Shown here in pieces: positions 46,178-56,107 of a stretch of 64,000 nt of DNA. The position numbers and the translations under genes are program-made. The notes under the pieces were generated by a model. That model had not been told where the DNA came from and searched no databases. It saw only the letters and a list, made by a program, of their open reading frames with translations. Source of the stretch: Gemmatimonadaceae bacterium (GTDB lineage Bacteria > Gemmatimonadota > Gemmatimonadetes > Gemmatimonadales > Gemmatimonadaceae); the NCBI GenBank assembly GCA_020846935.1, contig JADLCY010000014.1:186001-250000 (forward strand), written 5' to 3'. Position 1 is the stretch's first letter. Every line of letters starts with the position of its first letter.

Positions 46178-47707
46178 ATGACATTCGATCTCTCGATTCC
46201 GTCGCAGCTCTCGACGGCGCTCGCGCCGGACCTGCTCCTGTTCGCCGGTGCGATGGTGCTCATGCTCGTCGCGGCCTGGCGACCCGACAGCGCCGCGCAT
46301 CAGCGCACCGTCGGTCTCGCCAGTCTCGGGCTCTGCGTCCTCGTGCTCGTGGCGTGCGTCGCGATCGCGGGGCAGGGTTGGTCGGCCGGGAACGGTGTGG
46401 TGGCGGTGGACGCATTCCGCTGGTCGTCCAACGTGGTGTTCCTGCTCGCAGCGATCATCACGATCGCGCTTTCGGTCGAGTACAATGCGCGCGAAGGCAT
46501 CGTAATGGGCGAGGCACACGTGCTCGTGGTCTTTGCCACCGGAGGCATGATGCTCATGGCCGCCGCCCGCGACCTCATGGTGCTGTTCCTGGGCATCGAG
46601 CTCATGTCGGTGGCGGTGTACGTGCTCGCGGGCCTCAACCGTCGCTCCAACCGCAGCGCGGAGGCCGCGCTCAAGTACTTCCTGCTCGGCGCGTTTTCCA
46701 CCGGGTTCCTCCTGTACGGGATCGCGCTGGTGTACGGCGCCACCGGCAGCACCAACCTCGCGACGATCGGCGAGCGCATCGCGACCATGAACCTGGCACA
46801 GAGCCCGATGCTCCTGGTCGGCGTCGCGCTCCTGCTCGTCGGTTTCGGGTTCAAGCTGGCGGCGGCGCCGTTCCATATGTGGGCGCCGGACGTGTACGAG
46901 GGTGCGCCCACGCCGATCACCGGATACATGGCCGCCGGCGTGAAGGCGGCAGCCTTCGCCGCGTTTCTCCGCGTCTGGCTCGAGGCGTTCCCGGCGGTGT
47001 ACGGGGAGTGGCACCGCGCCGTCTGGTGGCTGGCCGCCATCACGATGATCGTCGGCAACGTCGTGGCCCTTCAGCAGCGCAATCTCAAGCGCATGCTCGC
47101 CTACTCGAGCATCGGACACACCGGGTTCATCCTGGTCGCGCTCGCCGCCGGGACGCCGCAGGCGGCCACGGCCTTCATCTTCTACCTCGTGGCGTACACG
47201 CTGGCCACGATGGGCGCGTTTGCGGTGATGGTCGCGCTCGGTACCGCGGCTCAGCCGCGCGAGACCATGGAGGACTATCACGGGCTCTGGCACGAGCGGC
47301 CGGGGATGGCGGTCGCGATGGCGGTCTTCATGCTCGCCCTGCTCGGGTTCCCGATCTTTGGCGGCATGGGGTTCTTTGCCAAATGGTACGTGCTGCAGGC
47401 TGCGTTGCAGGCGCCGGCACCGCAGACGCGACTCGCGGTGATCCTCGTGATCGCCACGTCGATTTCGGCGGGGTACTACCTGGCGCTGGTCATGGCGATG
47501 TTCATGAAGCCGCGACCGGCCGGGGCGCAGGCCCTGCCGCCGACCGGCGGCATCGTGCGGGCGGTGATCGTGGCATCGGTGGCCATCATTCTTGTCTTCG
47601 GCGCGTGGCCCGAGCCACTCGTGAAGCTCGTGCAGCGCGGCTCCACGATGGGTGCCCCGCCTGGTGCACCGGCGGCGCCCGCCGCGCAGACGGCCACGTC
47701 ACGTTAG
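46178..47707 (+). CDS. nuoN: NADH-quinone oxidoreductase subunit N
   Basis: A 509-residue antiporter-like membrane subunit with 13-14 helices. Conserved Glu is in LFLGIELMSVAVYVLAG, the Lys region in GFKLAAAPFHMWAPDVYEGA, then QRNLKRMLAYSSIGHTGFIL and FPIFGGMGFFAKWYV. The C-terminus is an Ala/Pro-rich tail. It is the last gene of the operon, six bases before a strong terminator. Confidence 0.97.
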   Translation: MTFDLSIPSQLSTALAPDLLLFAGAMVLMLVAAWRPDSAAHQRTVGLASLGLCVLVLVACVAIAGQGWSAGNGVVAVDAFRWSSNVVFLLAAIITIALSVEYNAREGIVMGEAHVLVVFATGGMMLMAAARDLMVLFLGIELMSVAVYVLAGLNRRSNRSAEAALKYFLLGAFSTGFLLYGIALVYGATGSTNLATIGERIATMNLAQSPMLLVGVALLLVGFGFKLAAAPFHMWAPDVYEGAPTPITGYMAAGVKAAAFAAFLRVWLEAFPAVYGEWHRAVWWLAAITMIVGNVVALQQRNLKRMLAYSSIGHTGFILVALAAGTPQAATAFIFYLVAYTLATMGAFAVMVALGTAAQPRETMEDYHGLWHERPGMAVAMAVFMLALLGFPIFGGMGFFAKWYVLQAALQAPAPQTRLAVILVIATSISAGYYLALVMAMFMKPRPAGAQALPPTGGIVRAVIVASVAIILVFGAWPEPLVKLVQRGSTMGAPPGAPAAPAAQTATSR

Positions 47708-47712
47708 GGTCC

Positions 47713-47743
47713 GGGGCCGTGAGAACGGCCCCGTCTCGTTTTC
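47713..47743 (+). terminator. Intrinsic terminator of the nuo operon
   Basis: An 8-bp stem GGGGCCGT / ACGGCCCC with loop GAGA, followed by GTCTCGTTTTCC. Confidence 0.85.
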
Positions 47744-47758
47744 CTTCGAGGGTTCGCC

Positions 47759-49126
47759 ATGACCATCACGGCAGGGATCTTCCGGCAGTATGACATCCGG
47801 GGCATCGTCGACCAGGATCTCACGACCGAGGCGGCCCTGGGCATCGGTCGGGCTTACGCCGCGCACGTGCGTGGGCTCGGTCTCTCCGGCGCCATCGCCG
47901 TTGGCCGCGACAACCGGCCCAGCGGCCCCGCCTTGCGAGACGCGCTCGTGGAGGGGCTCACCTCGAGCGGGTTCGATGTCGTCGACGTGGGCGTCGTCCC
48001 GACGCCGCTCCTGTACTGGAGCCTGCACCATGTCGGCGTCGTCGGTGGTATCCAGATCACCGGCTCGCACAACCCGCCCGAATACAACGGCTTCAAGCTC
48101 TGCGTCGGGCATGAGTCGTTGCACGGATCGGGTATCCAGCGCCTGCACGCGATCATCGTGGCCGGAGCGTTCGTGCAGGGGCAGGGCCGGGTGCGGCACG
48201 AGGCCATCATCGATCGCTACATCGACGATGTGGTGGCGAAGATCGGTCGCCTCTCACGCCCGCTCAATGTGGTGTTCGATGCCGGCAACGGCGCCGGCGC
48301 GCTGGTCGCCGAGAAGCTCTACAGTCGACTGGGCCTGACCGGGACCTACATCTTCTGTGAGAGCGACGGCACGTTCCCGAACCATCACCCCGATCCCACC
48401 GTCGTCGAGAACCTGCACGACATCATCGCCGAGGTGGCGCGGCAACGGGCCGATCTGGGCATCGCCTTCGACGGCGACGCCGATCGCATTGGCGTGGTGG
48501 ACGCGAAAGGGAACATCGTGTGGGGCGACCACATCCTGATTCTCTACGCGCGCGATGTGCTCGCCCGCACGGGTCAGGGCCAGTCGGTCATCTTTGACGT
48601 GAAGTGCTCGCAGGCCCTGCCGCACGCCATCAGCGAGGCGGGTGGAGTCCCGGTCATGTGGAAGACGGGCCACTCCCTCATCAAGGACAAGATGAAGGAG
48701 ACGCGCGCACCGATCGCCGGTGAGATGTCGGGCCACATGTTCTTCGGTGAAGGGTTCTACGGGCATGACGACGCCCTGTATGGCGGAGCGCGCCTGCTGC
48801 GCATCGTGGCCGACAGCGGCAAGTCGGTCGAGGAGCTGCTGGCCGACGTACCGAAGTTTGTCTCCACCCCGGAGATCCGCGTCGATTGTCCGGACGAACG
48901 CAAGTTCGCGATCGTCGACGAAGCCGTGCGGCACTTCCGTGCGTCGCACGAGGTGATCGACGTTGATGGGGTGCGCGTCCTCTTTGGCGATGGATGGGGC
49001 CTCATCCGCGCGTCCAACACGCAGCCGGTCCTCGTGACCCGGTACGAGGCCATGACACCGGATCGGCTCGCCACCATCCAGGGCGAGATGGAGGCGTGGT
49101 TGCGGTCGCAGGGCATCAGCCCCTAG
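47759..49126 (+). CDS. Phosphomannomutase/phosphoglucomutase
   Basis: A 455-residue alpha-D-phosphohexomutase moving phosphate between C1 and C6 of mannose or glucose phosphate, feeding sugar nucleotides for polysaccharide synthesis. Substrate loop FRQYDIRGIV, catalytic phosphoserine in TGSHNPPEYNGFK, metal loop FDGDADRIG, sugar loop GEMSGHMFF and phosphate-binding RASNTQPVLVTR are all present, matching the AlgC/ManB group. GEMSGH typifies the PMM/PGM dual-specificity subfamily. It follows the nuo terminator and is three bases upstream of the UPF0182 gene. Confidence 0.93.
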   Translation: MTITAGIFRQYDIRGIVDQDLTTEAALGIGRAYAAHVRGLGLSGAIAVGRDNRPSGPALRDALVEGLTSSGFDVVDVGVVPTPLLYWSLHHVGVVGGIQITGSHNPPEYNGFKLCVGHESLHGSGIQRLHAIIVAGAFVQGQGRVRHEAIIDRYIDDVVAKIGRLSRPLNVVFDAGNGAGALVAEKLYSRLGLTGTYIFCESDGTFPNHHPDPTVVENLHDIIAEVARQRADLGIAFDGDADRIGVVDAKGNIVWGDHILILYARDVLARTGQGQSVIFDVKCSQALPHAISEAGGVPVMWKTGHSLIKDKMKETRAPIAGEMSGHMFFGEGFYGHDDALYGGARLLRIVADSGKSVEELLADVPKFVSTPEIRVDCPDERKFAIVDEAVRHFRASHEVIDVDGVRVLFGDGWGLIRASNTQPVLVTRYEAMTPDRLATIQGEMEAWLRSQGISP

Positions 49127-49129
49127 CGG

Positions 49130-51610
49130 ATGCGGCGCCGCTGGCTCCTCGGTCTCGTGCTCGGCGCGGCGGTGCTTCTGCTCGCCGGCCGGGTCGTGGC
49201 CGGCTGGGTGGTGGACTTCCGATGGTACGAATCGCTGGGTGCAACGCGGCTGTTCTGGGCGAAGGCCACGAATCTCGCGCTCCTGCGCGGCGTGGCCTTC
49301 ACGGTGGGCACCGCGCTGGTCTTCGTGAATCTCTACGCGGTCCGGCATTCAGTGCAGTCGGTCTCGCTTCCGCGACGCGTCGGCAACATCGAGATCGGTG
49401 AGGAAGTATCCGGGCGCTACCTGCTCGGGGCCGTGCTCGTGTTGTCCGTCGCAATCGGCCTGCTTCTCGCGTTTAGCTGGGGTGACTGGACGTCGCTCGA
49501 GCTGATCCGGCACGGCGAAACCTTCCGGGAGAGCGATCCCTACTTCCAGCTCGATCTCGCGTTCTGGGTGTACTGGCTGCCCGTCGAGAGCGCGCTGCAC
49601 ATCTGGGCGCTGATCGCGGTGCTCGGTGTGACCGTGCTCGTCATGTTCCTGTACGCGCTGACGCCCAGCTTGCGCTGGGAACAGGGTCGACTGGTGATCA
49701 CCAACTATGTCCGTCGCCACCTGTTCGTGCTCGGTGGGCTGTTTCTCCTGCTGCTGGCGTGGAGCTACCGGCTGGACGCATACGGCCTCCTGCTCGACGG
49801 GAGCGGGGACAACGGAACATTCGTGGCCCTCGACCATCGCGTCGGGATCCCGGCCAACCTGGTGCTCGCCCTTGCCACGATCGTCGGTGCGATGCTGCTG
49901 GTCTGGTCGGGATGGATCGGTCAGCTCCGCCTCGCCTTCGTGACGCTGGCGTCGGTGTTGGTTCTGTCGCTCGGGCTGCGTCAGTTGGTCCCACCGATCG
50001 CCGCCAGGTTCCTCACGCCGGCTGACGCGGAGGCACGCGACCGCCCGTATGCGTCCATCCGCGCCGGCTTCACGCGCCGCGCGTTCGACGTGGACCGCAT
50101 CGCCGCTCCCGATTCCGTACGCCGGGTCGGGCCGATCTCCGACATTGCCGGCCCGACCCCGCTGTGGGATCCCGAGGCGATTCAGCGCTCCGTGGCCTTC
50201 ATGCGGCTCTCGGGGCGCGCCCTGGGTTCGTTAGGCTGGGAGCTGCGCGATCATCGACTTCAGGCCCTGGTGGTGGAACAACCGATCGGGCCCGACGCCG
50301 CCGACTTGCTTGCGGCGTGGTACGTCTCCCGCCTCGATGCGGGCCTCACCGGCGAAAATGGCGTCCTGATGCGTCCCGGCGTGACGGCCGACGGGGTGCA
50401 GCGGGTTCCGGCAGCGATGGTCGCCGACTCGCTCACCGGCTACGCCGTGGTGTTCGACTCCATCGGCAACATCGCCGCGCCGGTGCTGCGGAGCCAGGGC
50501 GACCGCCTGGCCCACGCGTGGGGACTGCAGAACCCCCGACTCCTGCGCCACCGCGACGGCGCCCAGGATCCCAAGGTGGTCCAGTATCGCGGAGTGCGCG
50601 AACGCGTTCAGCGGTTGTTCCCGTTCTTCATGCAGGGCAATCGCGTGTTGCCGATGCTGCTGGGTGATTCGCTCACGTGGGCTGTGCACCTGTATTCGGC
50701 GTCGGCGACGTATCCGCTGGCCGACCCGATCGCGCTCACCGGAGCCGACGTGCGGTACGCGCGCCATGCCGCGGTTGCCCTGGTCAATGCGCACACCGGG
50801 CGCGTCGTGGCGGTCGGCGATCCCGAACCCGATCCCGTCGCTGTCACCTGGATGCGGCGGTTCCCGCGTCTCTTCGTGCCGGTGAGTGCGGTGCGCGAAG
50901 AGGTCCTGCGGCAGATTCCGCCGCCGGGCGACGGTGCGATGACGCAGGCAAGAGTGCTCGCGCGATTCGGCCGTCGTGGAGAGGCCGGACCGCCCTCACA
51001 CCTCGCGCGCGTTACCGGCGGTGACACACTGTTTGCCTTTCCTGCCTACACACCGTTTGTGGATTCAGCGCGCCAGCGGATCGCGGTGGCTTGGCCCGTC
51101 GTCGACGCGGCCGAGCGACTGCGGGGTGCGGTGGTAGCTTCGGGTGGAGCGGACGTGAGTCTTCGGTGGCTCCCCGTTGACTCTATCGGCCCGCGCTGGC
51201 AGGGCGTGATCGAGCTTCTGCGGCGCGGGCTCGACTCTGCAGCCAGCGCAGGGCGCGGCGATCCGGTCACGTTGGCCCGCGGTCCCGCGCGCGTGGTGGC
51301 CGCTGGCGATCGACTCGCCGTCGTTCAGACCGCGTACCTGTGGCGCAGCGAGAGCGCGCCCGCGGTCCGTTTTGCCGCGGCCATGTACGGAGCCGACTCG
51401 GTGCGCATCGGCCGAACGGTCATGAACGCGCTGGGCGTTCCGGAGCCGGCGGTGAACACGATTCCGCTCACGCCGGAGGCGTTCCGGGCCCGCGTGACCC
51501 AACTCTATGCGCAGATGCGCGAGGCCCTGGCGCGCGGCGACCTGTCCGGCTTCGGCGTCGCCTACGACGCACTGGGCCGCCTGCTTCGCGCCAGTCAAAC
51601 CGCGCCTTGA
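49130..51610 (+). CDS. UPF0182 (COG1615) family membrane protein
   Basis: An 826-residue protein of unknown function. The N-terminal 300 residues hold about seven transmembrane helices, starting with RRRWLLGLVLGAAVLLLAG and the conserved VDFRWYESLG loop. The rest is a large soluble domain, probably extracytoplasmic, with YASIRAGFTRRAFDVDRI, SATYPLADP and the family's C-terminal helix ALARGDLSGFGVAYDALGRL. No catalytic motif can be assigned. Family members are widespread in actinobacteria and several other phyla. Its TGA stop forms part of the -35 box of the sucCD promoter. Confidence 0.85.
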   Translation: MRRRWLLGLVLGAAVLLLAGRVVAGWVVDFRWYESLGATRLFWAKATNLALLRGVAFTVGTALVFVNLYAVRHSVQSVSLPRRVGNIEIGEEVSGRYLLGAVLVLSVAIGLLLAFSWGDWTSLELIRHGETFRESDPYFQLDLAFWVYWLPVESALHIWALIAVLGVTVLVMFLYALTPSLRWEQGRLVITNYVRRHLFVLGGLFLLLLAWSYRLDAYGLLLDGSGDNGTFVALDHRVGIPANLVLALATIVGAMLLVWSGWIGQLRLAFVTLASVLVLSLGLRQLVPPIAARFLTPADAEARDRPYASIRAGFTRRAFDVDRIAAPDSVRRVGPISDIAGPTPLWDPEAIQRSVAFMRLSGRALGSLGWELRDHRLQALVVEQPIGPDAADLLAAWYVSRLDAGLTGENGVLMRPGVTADGVQRVPAAMVADSLTGYAVVFDSIGNIAAPVLRSQGDRLAHAWGLQNPRLLRHRDGAQDPKVVQYRGVRERVQRLFPFFMQGNRVLPMLLGDSLTWAVHLYSASATYPLADPIALTGADVRYARHAAVALVNAHTGRVVAVGDPEPDPVAVTWMRRFPRLFVPVSAVREEVLRQIPPPGDGAMTQARVLARFGRRGEAGPPSHLARVTGGDTLFAFPAYTPFVDSARQRIAVAWPVVDAAERLRGAVVASGGADVSLRWLPVDSIGPRWQGVIELLRRGLDSAASAGRGDPVTLARGPARVVAAGDRLAVVQTAYLWRSESAPAVRFAAAMYGADSVRIGRTVMNALGVPEPAVNTIPLTPEAFRARVTQLYAQMREALARGDLSGFGVAYDALGRLLRASQTAP

Positions 51611-51635
51611 ACCGCCTTTTTTTCCCCGATAGCTT
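51607..51635 (+). promoter_or_regulatory. Sigma70-type promoter for sucCD
   Basis: TTGAAC (51607-51612), a 17-base spacer containing a T7 run, and TAGCTT (51630-51635). The -35 box overlaps the UPF0182 stop codon. A leader of about 110 bases precedes sucC. Confidence 0.72.
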
Positions 51636-51752
51636 GCCCCGCCAGCGCCTGCGCGCGCACGCGGGACGCAACGTGTTCCGCTCGATTCACCCTGCCGGCC
51701 GGCGGGCGCAACGTCAGCCGCGGGCCGCCTGCTCACCACGCACGGAGACTCC

Positions 51753-52898
51753 GTGAACATCCACGAGTACCAGGCGAAGGACATCCTTCGCACCCTTGGT
51801 GTCCCGATCCCCGCCGGGGAGATCGCCACCACACCCGCGGAAGCCGAGGCCATCGCCACCCGCATCGGCAAACCCGTGGTCGTCAAGGCCCAGGTGCATG
51901 CCGGCGGCCGCGGCAAGGCCGGTGGCGTGAAGCTCGCACAGGATCCTTCTGAGGCGCGCGCGCGAGCAACCGCGATCCTCGGCATGCAGATCAAGGGTCT
52001 CACGGTGTACAAGGTGCTTGTCACCGAGGCCGCGGACATCGCGAGCGAAGCCTACGTCGGCATCATCCTCGACCGGGCGACGCGGAAGCCGGTGTTCATG
52101 GTCAGCCCGGCGGGAGGGATCGACATCGAGGAGGTCGCCGCGACGACGCCGGAGAAGATCCTCAAGCTGCCGATCGACACCCGATTCGGTCTGATGCCGT
52201 TCCAGGCGATGCGGCTGGGCTTCTTCCTGTACGACGACCTCGCCAAGGCGCGCGCCGCGGCCCGGATCATGGGGCAGCTCTACCGGGCGTTCATGGCGAA
52301 CGGATGTTCGCTCGCCGAGATCAATCCGCTGATCGTGAATCCCGCGGGCGAGGTGATCGCCCTCGACGCCAAGATGAGCATCGACGACAACGAACTCGAT
52401 CGGCTGCCCGCGATTGCCGCCTTGCGCGACGAAACCGCGGAGGAGCCGAGTGAGGTTCAGGCGCGCAACGCGAACCTCACGTTCATCAAGCTGGACGGCA
52501 ACGTCGGGTGTTGCGTCAACGGCGCCGGGCTCGCCATGGCGACGATGGATCTCGTGAAGTACTACGGCGGCGAGCCGGCGAACTTCCTCGACATCGGCGG
52601 CAGCTCCAACCCGGAAAAGGTGGTGAATGCTCTCCGCATCATCACCGCCGACCCGAACGTGAAGGCGATCCTGTTCAACATCTTTGGTGGCATCACCCGC
52701 ACCGACGACGTGGCCAATGGCATCGTGACCGCGACAAAGGAGAACCCGCTCACGGTGCCGATCGTCATTCGCCTCACCGGTACCAACGAAGAGATCGCAA
52801 TGAAGATTCTGACGGACAACGGCTTCTCGGCATCCAGCGACATGGACGAAGCCGTGAAGAAGGCCGTGGCACTCGCCACCGGGAGGACCGCCGCGTGA
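51753..52898 (+). CDS. sucC: Succinyl-CoA synthetase beta subunit
   Basis: A 381-residue subunit giving nucleotide binding (ATP-grasp) and CoA-ligase specificity in the TCA cycle. [20 protein letters not shown] is the canonical start, initiated here by GTG with GGAG seven bases upstream. [40 protein letters not shown] and [17 protein letters not shown] are conserved. It is coupled to sucD by a GTGA junction. Confidence 0.97.
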   Translation: MNIHEYQAKDILRTLGVPIPAGEIATTPAEAEAIATRIGKPVVVKAQVHAGGRGKAGGVKLAQDPSEARARATAILGMQIKGLTVYKVLVTEAADIASEAYVGIILDRATRKPVFMVSPAGGIDIEEVAATTPEKILKLPIDTRFGLMPFQAMRLGFFLYDDLAKARAAARIMGQLYRAFMANGCSLAEINPLIVNPAGEVIALDAKMSIDDNELDRLPAIAALRDETAEEPSEVQARNANLTFIKLDGNVGCCVNGAGLAMATMDLVKYYGGEPANFLDIGGSSNPEKVVNALRIITADPNVKAILFNIFGGITRTDDVANGIVTATKENPLTVPIVIRLTGTNEEIAMKILTDNGFSASSDMDEAVKKAVALATGRTAA

Positions 52899-53767
52899 GC
52901 GTCTTCATCGACCGGAACACCAAACTGATCGTGCAGGGCATCACGGGGCGCGATGGCTCGTTCCACGCCCGGCAGATGATCGACTACGGCACCCAGGTCG
53001 TCGGTGGCGTCACTCCTGGCAAGGGAGGGCAGACGTTCGAGGGCAAGGTGCCGGTGTTCAACACGGTGGCCCAGGCGGCCGAGGCCACCGGCGCCAACAC
53101 GACGGTGATCTACGTGCCGCCGATGTTCGCGGCGGATGCCATCATGGAAGCCGCCGACGCGGGGATTCAGCTGATCGTCGCAATTACCGAGGGCGTACCG
53201 GTCCTCGACATGACGAAGGTCTATCCGTACGTGAAGGAACGGGGCGTTCGGCTCATCGGCCCCAACTGCCCGGGGCTCATCTCGCCCGGGCAATCCAAGG
53301 TCGGCATCATCCCGGGCCGCATCTGCACCCCCGGACCGGTTGGCGTGGTTTCGCGCTCCGGGACGCTCACCTACGAGATCGTCTACCAGCTCACGCGGGC
53401 CGGAATCGGCCAGACCACGTGCGTCGGCATCGGTGGCGATCCGATCAACGGGACGAACTTCATCGACTGCCTCGAGGCCTTCGAGCGCGACCCGAGCACC
53501 CAGGCGATCTGCCTGATGGGCGAGATTGGCGGGACCGACGAACAGAACGCGGCGGAATACGTGCAGCGCCACATGAAGAAGCCGGTCGTGGGCTTCATCG
53601 CAGGTCAGACGGCGCCGCCCGGACGGCGGATGGGCCACGCGGGCGCGATCATCTCCGGATCGTCCGGCACGGCGGCCGAGAAGATCGAAGCGTTCCAGGC
53701 GGCCGGGATGGGCGTGGCCAAGCGTCCGCTCGACTTTGTGGAACTCATCAAGGCACGACTCGCCTGA
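52895..53767 (+). CDS. sucD: Succinyl-CoA synthetase alpha subunit
   Basis: A 290-residue CoA-binding subunit carrying the phosphohistidine. CoA-binding [49 protein letters not shown] and the catalytic His in [18 protein letters not shown] are present. The start is GTG at 52895; longer open frame upstream covers sucC. A GC-rich hairpin follows at 53772. Confidence 0.97.
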   Translation: MSVFIDRNTKLIVQGITGRDGSFHARQMIDYGTQVVGGVTPGKGGQTFEGKVPVFNTVAQAAEATGANTTVIYVPPMFAADAIMEAADAGIQLIVAITEGVPVLDMTKVYPYVKERGVRLIGPNCPGLISPGQSKVGIIPGRICTPGPVGVVSRSGTLTYEIVYQLTRAGIGQTTCVGIGGDPINGTNFIDCLEAFERDPSTQAICLMGEIGGTDEQNAAEYVQRHMKKPVVGFIAGQTAPPGRRMGHAGAIISGSSGTAAEKIEAFQAAGMGVAKRPLDFVELIKARLA

Positions 53768-53771
53768 GACG

Positions 53772-53803
53772 GCGGCGTCCGGTCCCGTGAGACGGGGCGC
53801 CGC
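53772..53803 (+). terminator. GC-rich hairpin after sucD
   Basis: Outer stem GCGGCG / CGCCGC and inner stem CCCGT / ACGGG with loop GAG. The following TATTCC is a poor T-tract, so termination may be partial. Confidence 0.5.
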
Positions 53804-53830
53804 TATTCCCTCGTACCTGAATCACTGACG

Positions 53831-54250
53831 ATGCCCGGTAATCGCACCCTGACGATCATCAAGCCCGACGCCTTCGGCGCCGGCAAGGCGGGGAAGGTCC
53901 TCGCCCATCTCGAGGCCGGCGGCTTCCGGCTCGTTGCGGCGCGCGTCATGCGCCTGACGACCGCGCAGGCGGAGGAGTTCTACGCCGTCCATCGCGAGCG
54001 CCCGTTCTATGGGTCGTTGGTCACGTTCATGACGTCGGGCACCTGCATGCCGATGATACTGGAAAAGGCGGACGCCGTCGCGGAACTCCGGAAGGCGATC
54101 GGGTCGACCGACCCCGCGGAAGCCGCGGCGGGAACGGTTCGGAAACTGTACGCCGAGTCGAAGGAGAGAAACGCGATTCACGCCTCGGACTCAGACGACA
54201 ACGCGATCCGGGAAGCGCGGTTCTTCTTCGCCGAGTCGGACGTTCTGTAG
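53831..54250 (+). CDS. ndk: Nucleoside diphosphate kinase
   Basis: A 139-residue enzyme balancing NTP pools by phosphate transfer through an active-site His. [32 protein letters not shown] and the catalytic [20 protein letters not shown] segment are present. Length is normal. It stands between the sucD hairpin and the yceD promoter. Confidence 0.97.
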   Translation: MPGNRTLTIIKPDAFGAGKAGKVLAHLEAGGFRLVAARVMRLTTAQAEEFYAVHRERPFYGSLVTFMTSGTCMPMILEKADAVAELRKAIGSTDPAEAAAGTVRKLYAESKERNAIHASDSDDNAIREARFFFAESDVL

Positions 54251-54315
54251 GCACATGGGCAGGGTTCGCGGGTCACGGCGGGTATGGCGCGGCTAAGTCT
54301 ATCTGCCATCGTGAC

Positions 54316-54344
54316 TTGAAAGTCTCATGCAGGCGGCCTAGATT
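54316..54344 (+). promoter_or_regulatory. Sigma70-type promoter for yceD-rpmF and the fab cluster
   Basis: TTGAAA (54316-54321), a 17-base spacer and TAGATT (54339-54344). The yceD ATG (54353) is only nine bases beyond the -10, so the transcript is predicted to be leaderless or nearly so. Confidence 0.8.
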
Positions 54345-54352
54345 GCCGGGCT

Positions 54353-54856
54353 ATGCTGTCCTTCGACCTCAGGTCCCTCGAGTCGAATGCCGTCAAGGTC
54401 GAGGCCGACCTTCGCGCCGATGATGCGGTGTGGAGGGAGGGGGACACGCGGCCCGACGCTGGTGTGCAGGTGACCGGTCGGCTGTCCGCCGCTGGAGCAG
54501 GCAGGTTCTACTTCAGCGGACGGCTGGAAGGGCAGGCGGCCACATCATGCCGTCGCTGCCTCGACCACGTGTCCCTGCGCGTGGACCAGGAGGTGCACTT
54601 GCTCCTGGTCGACGGCGCAGCCGAGGAGGCGGACGAACCGGATGTGTATCTGATCGACGTCCGTCAGCACGACCTGGACTTGCGTCCAGCAATTCGCGAG
54701 GAGTGGTTGCTCGCTGTCCCGCCATACGCCGTGTGTTCCGAGAGCTGCCAGGGCCTGTGCCCAAAGTGCGGTGGCAACCGGAATCACGGTGCCTGTACGT
54801 GCACGACCGCGATCGATCCGCGCTGGGGCGCCCTGTCGGCCCTGCGCAACCCGTAG
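54353..54856 (+). CDS. yceD: YceD family protein (DUF177)
   Basis: A 167-residue protein of the YceD/DUF177 family, linked genetically to 23S rRNA accumulation and almost always found before rpmF. CRRCLDHVSLRVDQEVHLLL in the middle and the C-terminal cysteine cluster CSESCQGLCPKCGGNRN suggest zinc binding. The biochemical role is not established. ATG at 54353 lies at the predicted transcription start with no ribosome site. First gene of the rpmF-plsX-fab cluster. Confidence 0.9.
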   Translation: MLSFDLRSLESNAVKVEADLRADDAVWREGDTRPDAGVQVTGRLSAAGAGRFYFSGRLEGQAATSCRRCLDHVSLRVDQEVHLLLVDGAAEEADEPDVYLIDVRQHDLDLRPAIREEWLLAVPPYAVCSESCQGLCPKCGGNRNHGACTCTTAIDPRWGALSALRNP

Positions 54857-54889
54857 CACTCGCGTCCTCACCACTCTCCGAGCACCACC

Positions 54890-55072
54890 ATGGCTGTCCC
54901 GAAGCGACGAACATCCAAGCGGAAAAAGCGCGCCCGCAATACCCACAAGACCGCGCCCGCCATCATCATCCAGAACTGCCCGCGGTGTGGCAGCCCCAAG
55001 CGTCCGCATCGCGTGTGTGGCGAGTGCGGATACTACGCGGGCAAGCAGCGAGTCGAACCCGCCGAGGCGTAG
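54890..55072 (+). CDS. rpmF: Ribosomal protein bL32 (zinc-binding form)
   Basis: A 60-residue large-subunit protein. MAVPKRRTSKRKKRARN is the conserved start, and CPRCG...CGECGYY forms a zinc ribbon with four cysteines (the C+ version). It lies between yceD and plsX, the classic arrangement. No ribosome site is obvious before the ATG. Confidence 0.97.
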   Translation: MAVPKRRTSKRKKRARNTHKTAPAIIIQNCPRCGSPKRPHRVCGECGYYAGKQRVEPAEA

Positions 55073-55075
55073 GCG

Positions 55076-56107
55076 TTGGCGCGAATCGCGCTGGACGCCA
55101 TGGGGGGCGATCACGCGCCGGATGCACCAGTCGCCGGCGCGTTGCTCGCGCTGGCGGATCTCGCAGAAGAGCACCGCATCCAGCTGATCGGTAGTCCCTC
55201 CGTGATCGAAGGGGCGCTCGATCGGCTTCTCGCTGGCGACTATTCCAGTCATGCCGGCCTGCGTTCGCGCATCGACATTGTCCCCGCGTCGGATGTGATC
55301 GAGATGTCGGACAAGCCCTCGGCGGTCCTGCGTGGGAAGCCGAACAGCTCCATGCACGTGGGCCTGCGCCTGCAGGCCGATGGCAAGTCCGACGGGTTCG
55401 TCTCGGCGGGCAACACCGGAGCACAGATGGCGATCTCCTCGCTCGTGCTCCGACTCCACGAGGGACTCTCGCGACCCGCGATCGGTACCTTCTTTCCCAC
55501 CGCGCGAAAGCCCGTCGTGGTGCTCGATTCGGGGGCCAACGTCGACTGCTCCGCGGCAGAGCTCGTGCAGTTCGCTCGGCTCGGCGCGGTGTATGCCGAA
55601 GACATCCTTGGACGGCAACATCCCGTCATCGGACTCCTCAGCATTGGCGAGGAACCGGAAAAGGGAAACGCCGTGGTGAAGGAAGCCCACCAACTGCTCG
55701 TGCAGTCGGGCCTGAACTTTCAGGGCAACGTGGAAGGGCGCGACCTCCCGGCGGGCGCCAGCGACCGCGGCCCGTTCGACGTGGTGGTCTGCGATGGGTT
55801 CACCGGCAACGTGCTGCTCAAGTTCTACGAAGGCGTGGCTCCGTTCCTCTTTGGCCTCGTCGCCCGAAGCGCCGGCCTGTCAAAGGAACAGCTGTCTGGC
55901 GCGTTCAGGGAACTTGACTACTCGGAACACGGCGGCGCGCCCCTGCTTGGCGTGAAGGGCGTCAGCATCATTTCGCACGGCAAGTCCGATCCGCGGGCGC
56001 TCAAGAACGCGGTGCGCGTGGCCGTGCGCGCGATCGAGTCGCACATGAACGACCACATCGGGCGCCGGTTGTCGACGCCTGCCTCACAGCCGGCTCGCGC
56101 CTCATGA
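55076..56107 (+). CDS. plsX: Phosphate acyltransferase PlsX
   Basis: A 343-residue enzyme making acyl-phosphate from acyl-ACP for phospholipid synthesis with PlsY. ARIALDAMGGDHAPDAPVAG is the typical N-terminus, initiated by TTG at 55076. Further motifs are SAGNTGAQMAISSL, DSGANVDCSAAELVQFA, VVCDGFTGNVLLKFYEG and GAPLLGVKGVSIISHGKSD. ATGA overlap with fabH. Confidence 0.95.
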   Translation: MARIALDAMGGDHAPDAPVAGALLALADLAEEHRIQLIGSPSVIEGALDRLLAGDYSSHAGLRSRIDIVPASDVIEMSDKPSAVLRGKPNSSMHVGLRLQADGKSDGFVSAGNTGAQMAISSLVLRLHEGLSRPAIGTFFPTARKPVVVLDSGANVDCSAAELVQFARLGAVYAEDILGRQHPVIGLLSIGEEPEKGNAVVKEAHQLLVQSGLNFQGNVEGRDLPAGASDRGPFDVVVCDGFTGNVLLKFYEGVAPFLFGLVARSAGLSKEQLSGAFRELDYSEHGGAPLLGVKGVSIISHGKSDPRALKNAVRVAVRAIESHMNDHIGRRLSTPASQPARAS

